From NCBI RefSeq assembly GCF_000377565.1, contig NZ_KB898363.1:124001-188000 (forward strand): a stretch of 64,000 nt of DNA. The letters run 5' to 3'. Positions 62,831 through 64,000 of this stretch are shown here, piece by piece (the first letter of the stretch is position 1; each line of letters starts with the position of its first letter). The position numbers and the translations under genes are program-made. The DNA comes from Rhizobium sp. 2MFCol3.1. GTDB lineage: Bacteria; Pseudomonadota; Alphaproteobacteria; Rhizobiales; Rhizobiaceae. The notes beneath the pieces were generated by a model. It ran no database searches. It was not told where the DNA came from and saw only the letters and a list, made by a program, of their open reading frames with translations.

Positions 62831-64000
62831 ATGCAGACCGGCGTGCAAGGAAACGAACCCATCATTCCCACGTCGGCAGGATCGCTCAAGAGGCTCCACC
62901 TGCTCATCATCGGAGCGTGCGCGCTTGGCTTTAGCTTCGATCTCGCGGAAATTGCTTTCGGCTCAATCCTGGCGGCCGTATTTTCGTCGCCGCCGTATGC
63001 CGCAGACAAGACGGAAATTTCCTGGCTTCTGTCAGCGGTTTACATTGGGGCGATCGCGGGAGCGCCTCTTTTCGGCTGGCTTGCGGACCAGCACGGCAGG
63101 CGTATCGGCCTTACGTCGGTGATGGCTACGCTTGCACTTGCATCAGTGGGCGCTGCCTTCGCTCCGGATGTCGGTTGGCTTGTCGCTTTCCGGATGCTGT
63201 CGGGTTTGGCCCTCGGTGCGTATCCGCCTCTCATGTTCTCTTATTTGTCCGACATCCTTCCCGCCGCACAACGGGGAAAACTCGTCATGGTCGCCACTGC
63301 GTTCGGATATGCAGGGCCGACGATTTTCATCTTCTTGGTCCGCTGGCTCACGCCCATCGCCCCCCTGGGGTTCGACGCCTGGAGGTGGGGTTTTCTGTTC
63401 GGCGGGGCTGGAGCCGCCGTGTGTTCGTTCTTGTTCTACCGGCTCCCGGAGTCCGGGTCTTGGTTGATGTCCAAGGGAAGAGACGCACAGGCAAACGTCA
63501 CTGCTCGTGCTTTCGAGGCATCGAGACCCGTTTCTCGCTTCAAACATCTCCCGAGTGTCCCGAAGTCCATCTCGACGGAAGACGATCAGTTTCGTACTCA
63601 CCGCTTCGTGGTAGGCTTCCTAGTGCTTGTGTTTTTCCTCACCCCTTGGGCGACAGTTGGCTTCACCTTGCTGTCTGGGGCCGTTTTAGTCCAAAAAGGC
63701 ATAAATCTCCAAGACTCACTGCTGTATCTCGGCATATCCACGCTCGGACCAATCGTGGGAACAATCGTTGGAGGCTATTTCATCGACAAGGTGCAACGGC
63801 GAACGGCTCTGATCGCAAGTGCCACGGCGATGGCGCTCATCGGCCTTTTGTTTGCTAGTACGACCGTTCCGATGTGGCTAATAGGTTGCGGGATCGCCTT
63901 CAATCTTTTGGTCTCGCTCTTTTTGCCAGTGTTGTTTTTGTACGCCGCCGAGATGGTTCCGAACAGTCGTCGCGCGATGACGACGTCATTTGCCTGGTCG
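62831..64000 (+). CDS. MFS transporter, 3' end outside window
   Basis: GGGGGGA precedes ATG 62831. The frame runs open to the last base (390 codons visible). Helix-loop landmarks FGWLADQHGRRIGLTS and FRMLSGLALGAYPPLMFSYL, plus SWLLSAVYIGAIAGAPL, place it in the major facilitator superfamily, probably a sugar or organic-acid porter of the 12-helix kind. The C-terminal helices are missing. Confidence 0.8.
   Translation, partial: MQTGVQGNEPIIPTSAGSLKRLHLLIIGACALGFSFDLAEIAFGSILAAVFSSPPYAADKTEISWLLSAVYIGAIAGAPLFGWLADQHGRRIGLTSVMATLALASVGAAFAPDVGWLVAFRMLSGLALGAYPPLMFSYLSDILPAAQRGKLVMVATAFGYAGPTIFIFLVRWLTPIAPLGFDAWRWGFLFGGAGAAVCSFLFYRLPESGSWLMSKGRDAQANVTARAFEASRPVSRFKHLPSVPKSISTEDDQFRTHRFVVGFLVLVFFLTPWATVGFTLLSGAVLVQKGINLQDSLLYLGISTLGPIVGTIVGGYFIDKVQRRTALIASATAMALIGLLFASTTVPMWLIGCGIAFNLLVSLFLPVLFLYAAEMVPNSRRAMTTSFAWS

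Overview
The window looks like chromosome or chromid of an alphaproteobacterium of the order Rhizobiales (Rhizobium, Agrobacterium, Neorhizobium or similar). Reasons: the NDUFS4-like complex I accessory protein, a DUF3772 MscS channel, the GlxA and IclR regulators, two separate DHA2 efflux pumps, DUF1127-like and DUF6634-like small proteins, and many GTG/TTG starts in GC-rich DNA. Every call was made by reading the sequence; no database search was run.

Region 1 (1-11050) is the right end of a prophage. It holds the tail tip and tail fibre genes (1-4208), then a lysis cassette: GH19 endolysin, holin candidates and an overlapping Rz/Rz1-type spanin pair. Next comes a leftward cargo block (7325-10274) with an HNH-AP2 homing endonuclease and a DUF2829/Tad2-like protein, the family that inhibits Thoeris defence. 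The block starts at a compact divergent promoter with CGGGGACGATTA operators, facing a small ribbon-helix-helix regulator. A tRNA-Pro at 10974-11050 is the likely attachment site.

Region 2 (11160-29126) is ordinary core DNA: phosphoethanolamine transferase, NDUFS4-like protein, tRNA-Arg, a glycosyltransferase, a fosmidomycin-resistance-type MFS pump with a divergent AraC regulator, glpD, an IclR regulator divergent from an M20 amidohydrolase, a DHA2 pump, a large MscS channel, two tandem-receiver proteins (one with a GGDEF domain), a GlxA regulator and a DUF1127-like protein.

Region 3 (about 29500-44500) is an accessory island. A double-HTH repressor is divergent from an operon containing a soluble FtsH-like AAA+ M41 protease, a metallophosphoesterase and several unknown proteins that share domains with each other. 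Two TGACGT-N8-ACGTC(A/G) operators lie between them. Further right are a NUDIX hydrolase, small membrane and lipoproteins, a decayed and an intact copy of one small gene, a stress-type protein and a cold shock protein.

Region 4 (44663-53317) is an efflux and signalling group: an MscS channel with a cNMP-binding-like domain, EmrA/EmrB-type pump genes, a class III nucleotide cyclase, an AhpD-like protein with an in-frame TGA exactly at the second cysteine of its CxxC motif (selenocysteine candidate or nonsense mutation), two TetR regulators and a PAS-like protein.

Region 5 (53339-64000) has a large protein with a PD-(D/E)XK-like nuclease motif, a DUF4126 membrane protein, a quinone-oxidoreductase-like enzyme followed by three consecutive AraC regulators, a divergent pair of unknown genes, and an MFS transporter cut by the window end.
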